Of a stretch of DNA of 64,000 nt, positions 22,072 to 34,268 are shown in pieces (positions within the stretch are counted from its first letter, which is position 1; every line of letters starts with the position of its first letter). Source of the DNA: Oikopleura dioica (Eukaryota; Chordata; Appendicularia; Copelata; Oikopleuridae); NCBI GenBank assembly GCA_907165135.1, contig OU015566.1, positions 12,322,157-12,386,156 of the forward strand, in the 5' to 3' direction. The notes below the pieces were generated by a model. That model was not told the origin of the DNA. It did not search any database and was given only the letters and a program-made list of their open reading frames with translations. A program made the position numbers and the translations under genes.

Positions 22072-24051
22072 TTAGAGCTTGGACAGATCCATGGTCATGT
22101 AGTCATCTTCAGATTCGCTATCCGAGGCTGGCTTCTTGTTTGATGAATTTTCTGGAGAAACGACGGCTTCTTCCTCTTCATCAAACCATGCGTCGGTCAA
22201 GTCGTTGTCTTTTACTGAATCGCGAACATCGAGAGAGTCATAATCTGAAGATGAATGTCAATTTCAAAAGGAGATGCAATTTTTACCGAATTCAGGGTCT
22301 TTTCCGTCGACAAAGCGTTCCTTCATAAGATTCAAAAACTCCTCTTGTCTTTCTTCTGGACTTAGATCTTCGTTTATCAGGTCCGCTACAGGTTCTTCCT
22401 GCTCTTCGTCCTTGTCTTCATCATTTTCTTCTTCCTCCTCTTCGTCTTCTTCTTCCTCGTAGTCCGGATCACTTGGGTCTTTCATCTTGTTGCCTTAACA
22501 ATATTCTAGAGCATCTTTCTAGTTTTTTATAATTACTATGGTTTTTTCTACTTGAGATCAGTTTATAATTATGCCATGGAACCAAGAGCTCGATTTGAGA
22601 ACGCTTGAGTCTCATCCGCCATTTTTAGAAGACGAAAAAAATGTTTTCGATCAAATCAATTTTGAGCTTAACTTATCCGCCATTTTTGGAATGGGGACTG
22701 CATCCGTTTAATACAGAATGATACCGATGACGAACAATTTAGTGAGGAATCATGGCTGGCTTGGATTTCTCAATATTCTGATGGTTTGTCTTTTATCATT
22801 CTAGACCACTTTTCGGTGATAATTATTGTTGGTTTTAAAATACAGTTAGTTTTGATTGCATGTCGGCCCGTCCCGGACTTGACGTTAGAACCGATGTCGG
22901 TCCCCCGCCCGTCCTCGAGGAAGAGAAAAAGATCTTCGATCAAATTCTTTTCGAGAAAAATATCGCAGCCATGTTTGGCATTGGAACCGCGTATTTAACA
23001 TACAAAGCGCATCCAGTTACGCGCAGAATAGTAAAAAATCATGGATGGATTGGGTTTCTCAATGTTTTAACGGTCACAATCGAAAAAGTCTCGTTCAAGG
23101 AACATATTGTATTTAGGTTGGAGGAATAATCGGTGTCGGAAGTTGGCTAGCAAGTGGAAGACGAAGCCAAATCTACGAAAATTTACCAGGAAAGGCTCGA
23201 GAACACTAGAAAAACATTTTTCTCTAATCCGACGAAGCAGCCTAATTAGACGGGTACTTCCGCAAAATCAAAGTCGAGAACATGCCCGATTCAATCGAAG
23301 AAAAGAAAAAGTACTTCGACCAATTTCCCCATGAATTGCGACAACGAGAACGGGTCATTGGCATCTTCCGACTTCAAACACCGATGCCGACGGTTTCACA
23401 ACAAGCCGAGAACCAAGGACGCCCTTATGTCACATACGCTCAGCTCCGCGCTAAAGCGAAAGAAAGCGACAAACTTATTGCAGAACAAAACGATAAGCTG
23501 ATCAACAAATAAATTCGCAGAAGAAAACTTACTGTGAAAGGGCTTGTCGATTTTTCGCTCGCCAGTGTCGGGGTCTTTTTCTTGCATCCAGCATCGCATC
23601 AGAACGTCTGAGAATTTCATTTCTTTTGGTCGTCCGACGGCATCTTTTCCCACAACTTGGTCATATAATCCTGGATCTCTTTCTTTCGCTAGAAAAACTA
23701 TTAAGTAGCAGTTAAAGTTAGAAAGAACCTTTTGCTAACTCAAAATAACCATTTTTCTCCAGCTCGAGCATTGCCGCATATCTTCAAGTATTCAGTAACT
23801 TTGACAGGACATTTTACTAGACATTCAACATTTCTCGGCATTTACCTCTTGTTCCTGGTTTCTCGATGCTTCATCTTTTCGACAATAGCTTCGCAATCAT
23901 CAATGGCGAAGGGATTTAGATGATTGAGATCGGCGACTTTTAGATGATGCCAGAACTGACGGATGATCTCTTCATCTGACAGGTTCTTGATGGCGTCTAA
24001 GGATATTCCTCTTGTATGGCAAATCCGACGGAATATGCGCTCTTGTTCCAT
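22072..24051 (-). CDS. CCDC97: CCDC97 homologue
   Basis: Acidic nuclear coiled-coil protein reported to associate with the U2/SF3B spliceosome. Exons read MEQERIFRRICHTRG, then the family core RNKRYAAMLELEKNGYFELA, ERDPGLYDQVVG and KEMKFSDVLMRCWMQE, and after a roughly 1-kb intron (about 22498-23530) a long Glu/Asp run followed by the diagnostic LMKERFVDGKDPEFGYDSLD and DAWFDEEEE. It ends DYMTMDLSKL. The big intron contains an OCIA-type gene and a decayed copy of its first exon on the other strand. An acceptor (AATGTAG) lies 1 bp before the ATG. Confidence 0.85.
22571..22780 (+). pseudogene. Decayed duplicate of the OCIA-type first exon
   Basis: Reads MPWNQELDLRTLES, then FLEDEKNVFDQINFELNLSA, and IFGMGTASV followed by a TAA stop; the frame then continues NNLVRNHGWLGFLNIL. 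This aligns residue by residue with the intact exon starting at 22860 (EEEKKIFDQILFEKNIAA, FGIGTAYLTY, KNHGWIGFLNVL). The in-frame stop marks it as a pseudogene, unless it encodes a truncated protein of about 41 residues. Confidence 0.7.
22860..23512 (+). CDS. OCIA-domain-like protein nested in CCDC97 intron
   Basis: Probable homologue of OCIAD1/2, proteins of endosomes and mitochondria. The N-terminal exon has PPVLEEEKKIFDQILFEKN and the hydrophobic GWIGFLNVLTV; a 44-bp GT-AG intron leads to GGIIGVGSWLASGRRSQIYE, a glycine-rich membrane-type segment. The final part, from DGYFRKIKVENMPDSIEEKK to the end, includes GRPYVTYAQLRAKAKESDKL, which resembles the conserved tYeELRnkNRe motif of OCIAD C-termini. 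Joining the last part needs a third intron, probably GA-AG (about 23200-23250); otherwise the protein stops after GKAREH at about 23211. The family call is tentative. Confidence 0.5.
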
Positions 24052-24418
24052 TCTACATTGAATTAGATAAATTTAGAGTGAGTAGAAGAAGTTATAAATT
24101 ATCTAACTGAAGATAGGAAGGAACTGATTAATTAAACTTTTAAAAAAGTCGTTGTCCGTAATAATAAATCTCAATATTCGTAACGATACAGATATTGGAG
24201 AGCGAACTACAGGTTGAGCACAAAAGAGAGAAGTGTAATTTCAAAGTGCAAAAACGAAACATACAGAAAATAATAAATTGAATAAGAATGAATGTACTAC
24301 AGCTAGCAAGTAAGGCACAAGATGATGAATTTCAGGGTTAGTTTGTGAGTTGGAGCAATACAGAAAATACGAGCTCTTGTATTAAAACTTTGATTGTTTC
24401 GATAGATAGTTTCAATTT
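24052..24418. other. Intergenic, no gene seen
   Basis: AT-rich spacer between CCDC97 and the GALNT gene. No coding or RNA signal seen; probably the GALNT 3' UTR and CCDC97 5' region. Confidence 0.4.
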
Positions 24419-26510
24419 TTAAATATTCAACATTTCCCATAAAATTTGCTGGCTGTCTGATCCAGTGCAAGTTCTCACTCTGAACGAGCCCAGATCAGAT
24501 CCATCAAGGCAGAGGTGAGGAAAGTCTTCTAGCTTGATATTCGTACCGACATAATTCCATCTTTGATGAGAATTGGCTTCTCTAACTTCTGCGTTGCTCA
24601 CGCAATCAGCGAGGATGACCTTTGCGCCGTCGGTTGGTGTCGTGTCGGGGGTGCCAAAGCATTTATTCACGTACTTTCCGTCTTTCATTTGGACTGGCTG
24701 TTGGAAAAGACCAGTGAACTTCTTCAAGACGAGTTGTTGCTTGTCCATGTCTTGATAGCTCGGATTGTTCAAGCCTTGGTTGCAGTTTGCTGCTCCTAGC
24801 TGACCATAAACGCCCGATTTATTGGATTTTGTTGGGAAGACGTTGAGACAGTGTTCTCCTCGTTTAGCATGACCCCAAGCAACGGAGTTGCGTTCAGGAA
24901 CATATTGACGAGGATAGACGTTTTCCAGGTACCATTTGAAGCCCTTACATTGCAGCTTTTCCTACAAAAGAGTTTACCGAAATCCCTGAAATAAAATATT
25001 ACCTTAAAATGTTCCCTAACAGACAGATCTCCTGGCTCAATACTCTTAGCATTTGGTCTTGTTCCATAGTAGAAATCGGTGTATTCATCCATCCACGTAT
25101 GAACGAATCTATTGTTGTTCTTGACAAAGACATTGTTTGAACCCTTCTTTCCAAAATCGTATGGATGTTCGTCTCTGAAAACGTGGCCGACTCTTGAGCA
25201 GGGAAGAATTTCCATTTCTCCGCCGCATTGCCACACTCGAAAAGAGAATTCGATGTTTTCTCCGCCCCAGATGTCCATTTGATCATCGTATTCTCCCAAC
25301 TCGTGGAACCACGCTTTTGAGATTGAAAACAATCCGCCAGCGATTGTTGGGCTCCGGAGTCCTATAAAGCAACATTATAAGAGAGTTAATTCAACCACCA
25401 ACCTCTCGTGTGATCCATGGTGCTTGTCCCTCTCTGAGTCAGCCAATCCCATCTGAAAACCATCGCCCAAGAAACTCCACCGGTCAAAAACGCATCAGCA
25501 CCAATGTATTTGAAGGTATCTTTGTTGATGACGTCGATGATAGGAGCAACGACAATTTTGGGGTTTTGTTGGATTCGCTGCATCAAAGGTTGGATCCAGT
25601 TTCTGTTCACTTCGACGTGACTATCGAGGAAAGTCAGAGTATCACCAGTAGCGACCATAGCAGCGCGGATACGAGCTCGAATGAGGCCTTGCCGTTCGCG
25701 GTTGACGATCAACTTGACTTTCTCGATCTTGATCAGTTCCATTCCAACGTTTGGATCGCTAGAAACGACTCTTATTTTTGAAATGATGGTCAAGTTTACC
25801 TAGAAGCATCATCGACGAGAACAATTTCTTTCAAAATATTAGCTGGTGTTCTTCGAATGACGGAAACGATAGTTCGCAAAAGCGTCGATCTCAATTCGTT
25901 ATGAAAGGTGATAATAATTGAGGTCGTTGGAAGCCCTTCAGAAGGATATTCTTGAGACGGACAAGATCCTAGGCGAGTGTCTGGGATATTTCGATCCATC
26001 GGAATGTCGTCGGAAACGAGCTGGTTAAACGCTGCGGTTTTATAGGCGTCCTTTTTGTTCGTGACTCGGCCGGCATTGATGTATTTGCGGATATTGAAAT
26101 CATTCCAAGACACTTTCTCGTGTGAATCGTAGACGTCTTCGTTGTCCACAATTCTAGCTTTTTTATACAGCTTTATTTGGTTAATCCGGATTCTTACTAC
26201 TCTATTATTGAAAATCGGTTTAAACCAATTCCTCGAATGATTCTTCTTCGACTTCATTTCGAGCAACAAAGTCTGTGGGTACAAATTCAGGCACTTCGTA
26301 TTTGACTCTGACGATCTTCTGATTCTTTGCAAGGAAAAAATCGAAAACTTCAAGTGGACAGAAAAGCAGAATTCCAAGAACAAGAGCGGACACAATTCCA
26401 ATAAGTTGAGGAGTCGAGAAACTGGAAGATTTTTTGGATCCTTTGGAGATTTTCGAAGCGACGGATTGAGAAGAAGGTTTAGTGACATTTCTTTTACGAA
26501 CACCGGACAT
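24419..26510 (-). CDS. Polypeptide N-acetylgalactosaminyltransferase
   Basis: Golgi type II membrane enzyme that starts mucin-type O-glycosylation by adding GalNAc to Ser/Thr. A short basic N-terminus is followed by an anchor (LIGIVSALVLGILLF), a stem, and the GT-A domain with SEGLPTTSIIITFHNELRS, the metal-binding motif TFLDSHVEVN (DxH) and the Gal/GalNAc-T motif DIWGGENIEFSFRVWQCGG. The last exons form a ricin-type lectin domain with (Q/H)xW remnants (HQRW, QQILW). The join near 26160-26225 is unclear and may use a non-GT intron. Start at 26510 (MSGVRKRNV). The exact GALNT paralogue cannot be named. Confidence 0.9.
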
Positions 26511-26748
26511 TTTCAGAAAGCGATCTCGATAATCTGATCTAAAAATATTTCGAATAATAAACTCGCTGTCAATTTTTTCTGCTGTAAATATAAATAGTCG
26601 ATGAATTTCGAGATGGTCTATCGATTCTTTGGCTAACAGTCTTTTATTTAATAGGTTTATGATGTTAAGAACGCATTTTACACATTTTTTGTTTATCATT
26701 TTATTTAGTTGTTAATAAATAACAATAACTATAAATTATTGCTATAAA

Positions 26749-27103
26749 TTATTCATTATTTTTCGTAAGAGACAAAGAGGCAAACTGATCAGCAAGAGAA
26801 AGCTTCTTCAACTTCAACGGCTTCATACATCTCGGACGATCCTTCGCCACTTCCCCGCTAATGAGCAGCTTTCTCAGCGATGCAAATCTGTTCCCCTCCA
26901 CAACAATATCATCATCTTCAATCGCCATTGGCATTTTTCTGTAAAAGAAGGCAAAGTCCATCGCAAGTTTGAGTCCGTCTTCCGATACGATTAAATTCTT
27001 CATTTCATGTTTTGAGGGCTTGTCGAAAAATCCGGAGATAATTTCGTCGAATTCATACTTTTTCTCGGTTTATCAAGCACTCATTTAGCGAAAACAGCTT
27101 CAT
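26749..27103 (-). CDS. Small unrecognised protein
   Basis: About 103 residues from two exons. Exon 1 (27059-27103) is MKLFSLNECLINREK; a 40-bp GT-AG intron (27019-27058) joins in frame to KHEMKNLIVSEDGLKLAMDF. The rest is hydrophilic, with FRKMPMAIEDDDIVVEGN-type acidic patches and a basic LKLKKLSLADQ. Without the intron, an 84-residue form starts at 27003. No domain recognised. Confidence 0.45.
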
Positions 27104-27504
27104 CCAAATTGAAGATGATAGAAACCTGTAACTGTAAGTATCCCCTGTTAATTTTCTTAATTTTCAGGGTTCCCGCTGCGATAACCCTTCTAGGCATGCA
27201 TCTACATCTGAAATTCCACGATAAACGACTATTAATCACTGCAAATCAACTGTATATGGCTGAATAAGGCTAGATAGATAAGTTGAATGTATAAGTTGCA
27301 CAAATCTCTGAGTCTGAGCGAAGTAAATACATGTAAAACGTTTGGTTTTTTTAGATTGAAGATTTTTTTAATCAGAACGAAACACAATTGTTTTTTAAAC
27401 ACATAGACTGGCACAGGTATCATTTTTAGACAACAAAACAGTGAACTTGGAGGACGATGATTTGATACGATCGCGTAACTTTAAATTAGAGGCCGTTTCT
27501 CTTT
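27104..27504. other. Intergenic, no clear gene
   Basis: AT-rich. A plus-strand sequence near 27137-27175 has a well-formed 34-bp GT-AG intron look, but the flanking frames are short and unrecognised. Confidence 0.3.
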
Positions 27505-29064
<1,560 letters not shown>

Positions 29065-29143
29065 TTATCAGTAGGGTCTAAATGAAAACTTTTTGTAAGT
29101 GACGATTGGGAATGAACAAATAAATAACATGTAGCGGGCGCGT

Positions 29144-30366
29144 TTAGTAGACGAAGATCTGATCGTCGGTGAATCCAAGCTCTTTCAAGTTTGGAAGACA
29201 GGCGAATTTGACCATTGGAGGGGGGCCACAGATGAGGATCATTGTGTCATCCCCAGGGATGGGAAGAGAGGTTGCACACATGTCTGAAAATTATATAAGA
29301 AGACAGTATAAAGATCATGTAAGCTCCAAACTCAAATTTGCTAGGCCCGAACGTTTTCGTTATATTTTATCACTGATAGTATCAGGTACTACCGGCAAGA
29401 GACCTAAATCAGGTTACCTTTGTTAATGAAACCAGTCTGGTACTCCCATCCTTCTTTCGGCCGGTCGACGGTGTACATAAAGTTGAATCGATCGGGATAG
29501 TCAGTCTTCACTTGTTCGATTTCTTCCCTCAGCAAAATATCTTCTTCGGTTTGGTTGGCGAACAAAAGTGAGAGTTTTGTCGATTCTGACGATTTGAAAA
29601 CGTCCCTATCGAAAAAATAATCTATCTAGAAACTTTTGTGAATAGTAACTCGCCTGACAATCTGCATCATCGGCGTAATTCCGGATCCGCCAGCGATCAT
29701 TCCAATATGTTTGATTCCGCTCTTTCTTGTGTTCTCATCTTTAGCAGTAGCTCCTCGGATCAAGAACTTTCCATTTCGCTGGTAAATGATTCTTCCTTTC
29801 GGGCCTGACACGGAAATTTTATCTCCAAGTTGCATTTTGTTCAAATACTGGGTCATTTTGCCGCCTTCAGGAAATCGTTCGTTTGGAAGATAAACCTAGA
29901 AAATCGCGGTTTTTGAGCATCGATGAAATCAGCAAGTTCTACCTTTATCAAAAGATCGACGAATCCCAGATCATCATCGGACGAAATCGGTGTGTAGGAA
30001 CGAATAACAAGCTTTCCATCAATCTTGGCCTTTAGGTTGATGTGTTGGCCAACGGGCAGTCCCAAGCGATGACCTTCTTTCAATCCAAAGCGGAAAATTT
30101 TTGTATCGTGAGAGATTTCCGTCACCTAAACAAATCGGTAACCCTTTCTGTTTCTTTTTGCCCTTGAAATGTACCTTGATAAGAGGCAGCTCGACAGAAT
30201 CGTTCGGGTTGACAGAAAGAGTCCTTGGAGTGGTCCTATGGTATCCTTTCTTATTCGAAGCATATTTCACCGCCAAATAGACGGCTCCGAAAATGCCGAA
30301 AACTCCGGCGAGCATCGGTCCCGGCCCAGAGAGAAAGGACAGTCCAGTTCCTTTTTTCTCTAGCAT
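29144..30366 (-). CDS. CYB5R3: NADH-cytochrome b5 reductase
   Basis: FAD enzyme passing electrons from NADH to cytochrome b5 on ER or mitochondrial membranes. I start at 30366 ([17 protein letters not shown]) because a strong acceptor (TTCATTTTTAG) lies just upstream; 30399 is the longer in-frame option. Order: membrane anchor [19 protein letters not shown]-binding [10 protein letters not shown] and [13 protein letters not shown], then [14 protein letters not shown], the NADH-binding [16 protein letters not shown], and near the end [16 protein letters not shown]. Stops after DDQIFVY. CYB5R1, R2 and R3 cannot be told apart by eye. Short introns throughout. Confidence 0.92.
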
Positions 30367-30399
30367 TTTTTCTAAAAATGAATGAGTTAGATTGACCAT

Positions 30400-31081
30400 T
30401 TGGCGCTAGAATCGGACTTAAGAGAACTTTCAACTGGATAATTTCTCTTTTCTCGCATGAAAATCATTCTTTCTTCTAACTCTACGAAAATCTCTTAATA
30501 AAAAGTAGTCATTTTTACGAGTTCGAGGGGACTAAATAAATCGAGTCGGAGGGACACCAAAATGTTCCGTTGCTGGAGCGAAGAAAAGTGCGGCGCCACG
30601 ATTGGCTCCGCGGATCTTTCTTTTTCTTTTCATTGCGTCAATTTTGCGAAAATATGCCTCGAGAGAAAGTTCGCGGCGCTTTCACACTAGAAAGTTTTTT
30701 ACATTAATTATTTTTTCAACAATTTTATTCATTAGAAATAGATTTCCGTTAAAGTGACAGTAGAAATAATTTTATACCAACTAACAGCTCACTGGCCTTG
30801 GTATACAGGCGTAAATCATTTCATAGATAATTTTATCTTCGATGCAGTGAGAAATTAATCTTCTTAAAATTATCTTTAAACTTCCTGAGAATACTTCAGT
30901 ATCAACTTCAATTCACTGTGAATTTCATTGTGTCATTTAATATCTTAGAAAATCCAGCCTAGCAAACTTTTATACTTCTTTGCCAGGCAAAGTTTGTCTA
31001 GCTATGCCGCCCTCTAGTTGTCCCACTTCTTCCCCTCGAATCTCCCGTCAGGCAAATTTGGTAACCCAAATCTTCTTCAGA
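30400..31081. other. Intergenic between divergent genes
   Basis: Between divergent cytochrome b5 reductase and SUMF1. A GC-richer block at about 30540-30690 is probably promoter DNA; no gene seen. A TTCTTCAG acceptor lies 1 bp before the SUMF1 ATG. Confidence 0.4.
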
Positions 31082-33989
31082 ATGAAATTGTTTGGTTTGG
31101 GCCTAATCGGCCTCCTTAACTCCCCGCTTGGCGTAACTGCCGATGCCAACGAAGATCTCGAAGCCCAGCGAAAACAAGTTCTGAAAGAAAATCTGAAGAA
31201 AATGAAAGAAACTCACACGAAGGAAGAACTCAAAGAAATCGAAACCGAGCATCTGAAAAAAGCGCACAAGGAGCAACTCAACAAAATGGCGGCCAACGGG
31301 GCTAAACATGCTTTTGACCATCTTTCGCATTTGAGCGAAAAAGACAAAATGAAAGTTCTTGCGGCTCAAGCTGGCCAAGGATGTCCAGTTGCCAGGGCAG
31401 AATTGACGAGAATGGTCGAGGCGAAAAAAGAAAAGGAAGCGGCGAGAGCTGCAGTCTTGAAAATGAGCTCGAAAGAGCTGAAAGAAAAGGCGGCTGAAGG
31501 ATGCCCTTACGCCAAGAAACGTCTAATCGGTAATAGAAAAAAAACTTTTTCTCTCTACAAACCCCTTTAGAATTGAAGAAAAAAGTCGCCGAAAAGAAGC
31601 TCGAAGAAGCAAAAGCCGCCGTCGGAGACCTAACAGCTGATCAACTGAAAATCCGCGCTGCAGAAGGATGCCCTCACGCTGCCCGAATGCTCGTTGAATT
31701 CGAAAACATGCGAAAGCGCAACGAACCACCACCAATTAGCGCTAGAATTCTTCCAGAAAACGACGATGAAGAGTTCTCCATTGAGGAGTTGAAGCAAATG
31801 GCTTCGATGGGAAATGGCTTGGCGGCGGAAAAGCTGCGAGAACTCGATCCTTCTTTCTTTGAACCAAATGTGGAAGAGCTGAAGAAACGGGCCGAAGCGG
31901 GTTGCCCAGTCGCTAGAGCTCAATTGGCTTCGTTGGAGGAGGGAAAGAAGGATTCTTCCGCAGAAAATGAAAAGCCAAATGTCGAAGCGCTCAAAGCCAG
32001 GGCTGCTCAAGGCTGTCCACATGCCAAAGCAGAGCTTGAAAGACTCCAAAAAGCAGAAGAAGCGGAAAAACCTTACGTCGAAGCCCTAAAAGCCCGTGCC
32101 GCCCAAGGTTGTCCGCATGCAAAAGCCCAACTTGAAAAGTTAAAGCTTGAAGAAGAAAAAAAGCCAAATGTAGAAGCTATGAAAGCTCGAGCTGCTCAAG
32201 GCTGTCCTCATGCCAAAGCTGAGTTAGAAAAGCTCACGAAAAATAATGAAGAGGAAAAACCTAATATTGAAGCCCTAAAAGCCAGAGCCGCCCAAGGATG
32301 CCCCCATGCAAAAGCCCAGCTTGAAAAGCTTGAGAAAGAAGAGGGTGGCGAAGGATGCGGCTGCGATAAAGTAATCGAGGCGGGATGGAATAATCGATAA
32401 ATGAATTTATTTAGGCGGACAGAAAACATTTGAAAAAACAGGACGACGAGGAGGTCGAAATCGAAGTGGATAACTCTGAAGATCCGGCGGTTAGAGAAGA
32501 GTTTGAATTTCCAGATGATATTACTTACCCAAGGTAAATTATAATTCTCTGCGGATAGGGATCATAATAGAGCTAGTTTGATTTGAAATACTGTTTTTCT
32601 CTGTCTTGAAATCTTACAATCTTTACTGCATAATGCTTTATTTTTGATCCCCTCAATTGGACGAGAGGGGTTATTCTATTTGAATTCGAATAAATAACAG
32701 TTTGGGGGGTCCTCGGTGAGCATATCATTGATATGACATCAAAAAAGCAGTTTCGGAGAATCTTGTTTGAGAATCTTCATTTTAAAAATTTATTTGATAA
32801 ATCCATCTCAAATGGACGATGGTAAGCATCGAAAAATTTATCGCAGAAAGTCTCCCAGGAAGAAATTGAAATATTACAATCAGTATACTGATTGTTATCG
32901 TGATAAAGCCCAGAACAAACCAAAAAAGGATCGATCTAAAAATCCACTTTTCAGGCACCAGCGATACAATCAGGAAGCCCGAATTCCGGCTGGAACCTTC
33001 ACGATGGGCGACAATGAAGAGTTAATGCCTGGCGATGGTGAAGCTCCGGAACGACAAGTTACGATCTCGTCAGATTTCTTTATTGGTAAATCTACAGACC
33101 TGGGGCCAATCGTTTTGACGGATTTATATTCTAGATAAATATGAGGTAACGAACAGCGAGTTTTATCGTTTTGCTCACGAGACCGGCTATGTTACGGAAG
33201 CGGAAAAGTTCGGCGATTCATTTTGCTTCATCAATTTCATCCCTGAGAAGACAAAAGAAAAGATCGAGCTAGAAGTGAAAGAAACTCCTTGGTGGTTGCC
33301 TGTCCAAGGCGCAAGCTGGCTCCACCCAGTTGGCCCGGAAAAGGATCTTACGGGCATTTGGGATCATCCTGCTGTTCATATTAGCTGGAATGACGCTGTT
33401 GAATACTGCAAGTGGGCTGGTAAACGACTCCCGACAGAGGCAGAATGGGAATATGCTTCGCGAGGCGGCTTGGAAGGTCGACTCTTTTCATGGGGAAACA
33501 AGGACAAACCAAAGGGAATGCATTACATGAACATCTGGCAAGGAGAATTCCCCACTGAAAATACAGAGGAAGATGGCCACAGTTCTACAGGTAAATTAGC
33601 TCTTTTACTTATCAAAACAAATTGACAACTCTTTGTTTAGCACCTGTGGATTACTACCCCTCCCAGAATAAATACGGCTTGTTTAATATGCTCGGAAATG
33701 TTTGGGAATGGACGGCAGATAATTGGTCCAACAGACACTCGGGAGAAGCTGTTTCAGATCCACAAGGTAAGCCTTTTCTTCAGTTATTTATAAACAGCAA
33801 TTATTACTAGGCCCACCATCCGGAACAGATCGTGTGAAGAAAGGAGGCTCCTTCCTCTGCACAACTCAATACTGCTATCGTTACAGAAACGCCGCTCGCC
33901 ATCACAATACGCCCGATTCTTCCGCTCAAAATTTAGGGTTCAGATGCGCTAGAACCGCGAATTCGAAATCAGTCCACGACGAACTGTAA
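31082..33989 (+). CDS. SUMF1: Formylglycine-generating enzyme fused to N-terminal repeats
   Basis: FGE oxidises a sulfatase Cys to formylglycine in the ER. The model has seven exons: 31082-31529, 31571-32370, 32415-32533, 32955-33085, 33135-33590, 33641-33766 and 33811-33989, 752 residues in frame. Signal peptide [20 protein letters not shown]; a Lys/Glu-rich helical region; about nine repeats of the type [19 protein letters not shown]; a GCGC motif like the CGC of animal FGE; an acidic linker; then the FGE domain ([57 protein letters not shown]). The two active-site Cys are kept ([13 protein letters not shown]), so it is SUMF1- not SUMF2-like. It ends SVHDEL. The exon 3 to 4 join (421-bp intron) is the key inference: without it there would be two genes, a repeat protein ending at 32537 and an FGE without a signal peptide. 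Confidence 0.7.
31310..32335 (+). repeat. Coding tandem repeats with GCPxA core
   Basis: About nine units whose cores read [55 protein letters not shown] and four times [10 protein letters not shown]. The last four are nearly identical at the protein level with a spacing of about 26-28 residues, so they duplicated recently. The A..G...A...L pattern resembles Sel1-like or TPR-like helices. Confidence 0.8.
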
Positions 33990-34268
33990 TTTATATTGAT
34001 GCCAAAAGTGATTCACCGCTGCTCTTTTTCTTGCTAATTTTAAGATTCTTTCAAAGCCAATATTTTTTATCAAACAAATATTCGTGCAATATTTGAAGAA
34101 AACACTGATAGTTCCTATCTTCCTAAGTTCTTATGAAAATACTCGTTCAAATCAATTCATCTTCTTTACTTCTGTACTATTTATCTATCTATCTTTCATG
34201 AATTCAGAATTGCTCAAATTTCATTCTCTCGATTCTATCTTTTTCTATTCGCTTTTAGAAATGAAAAT

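Noticed and set aside
31103..32429. Minus-strand Phe/Ser-rich ORFs over the repeat domain
   Set aside because: Complement of Lys/Glu-rich coding repeats; no domain.
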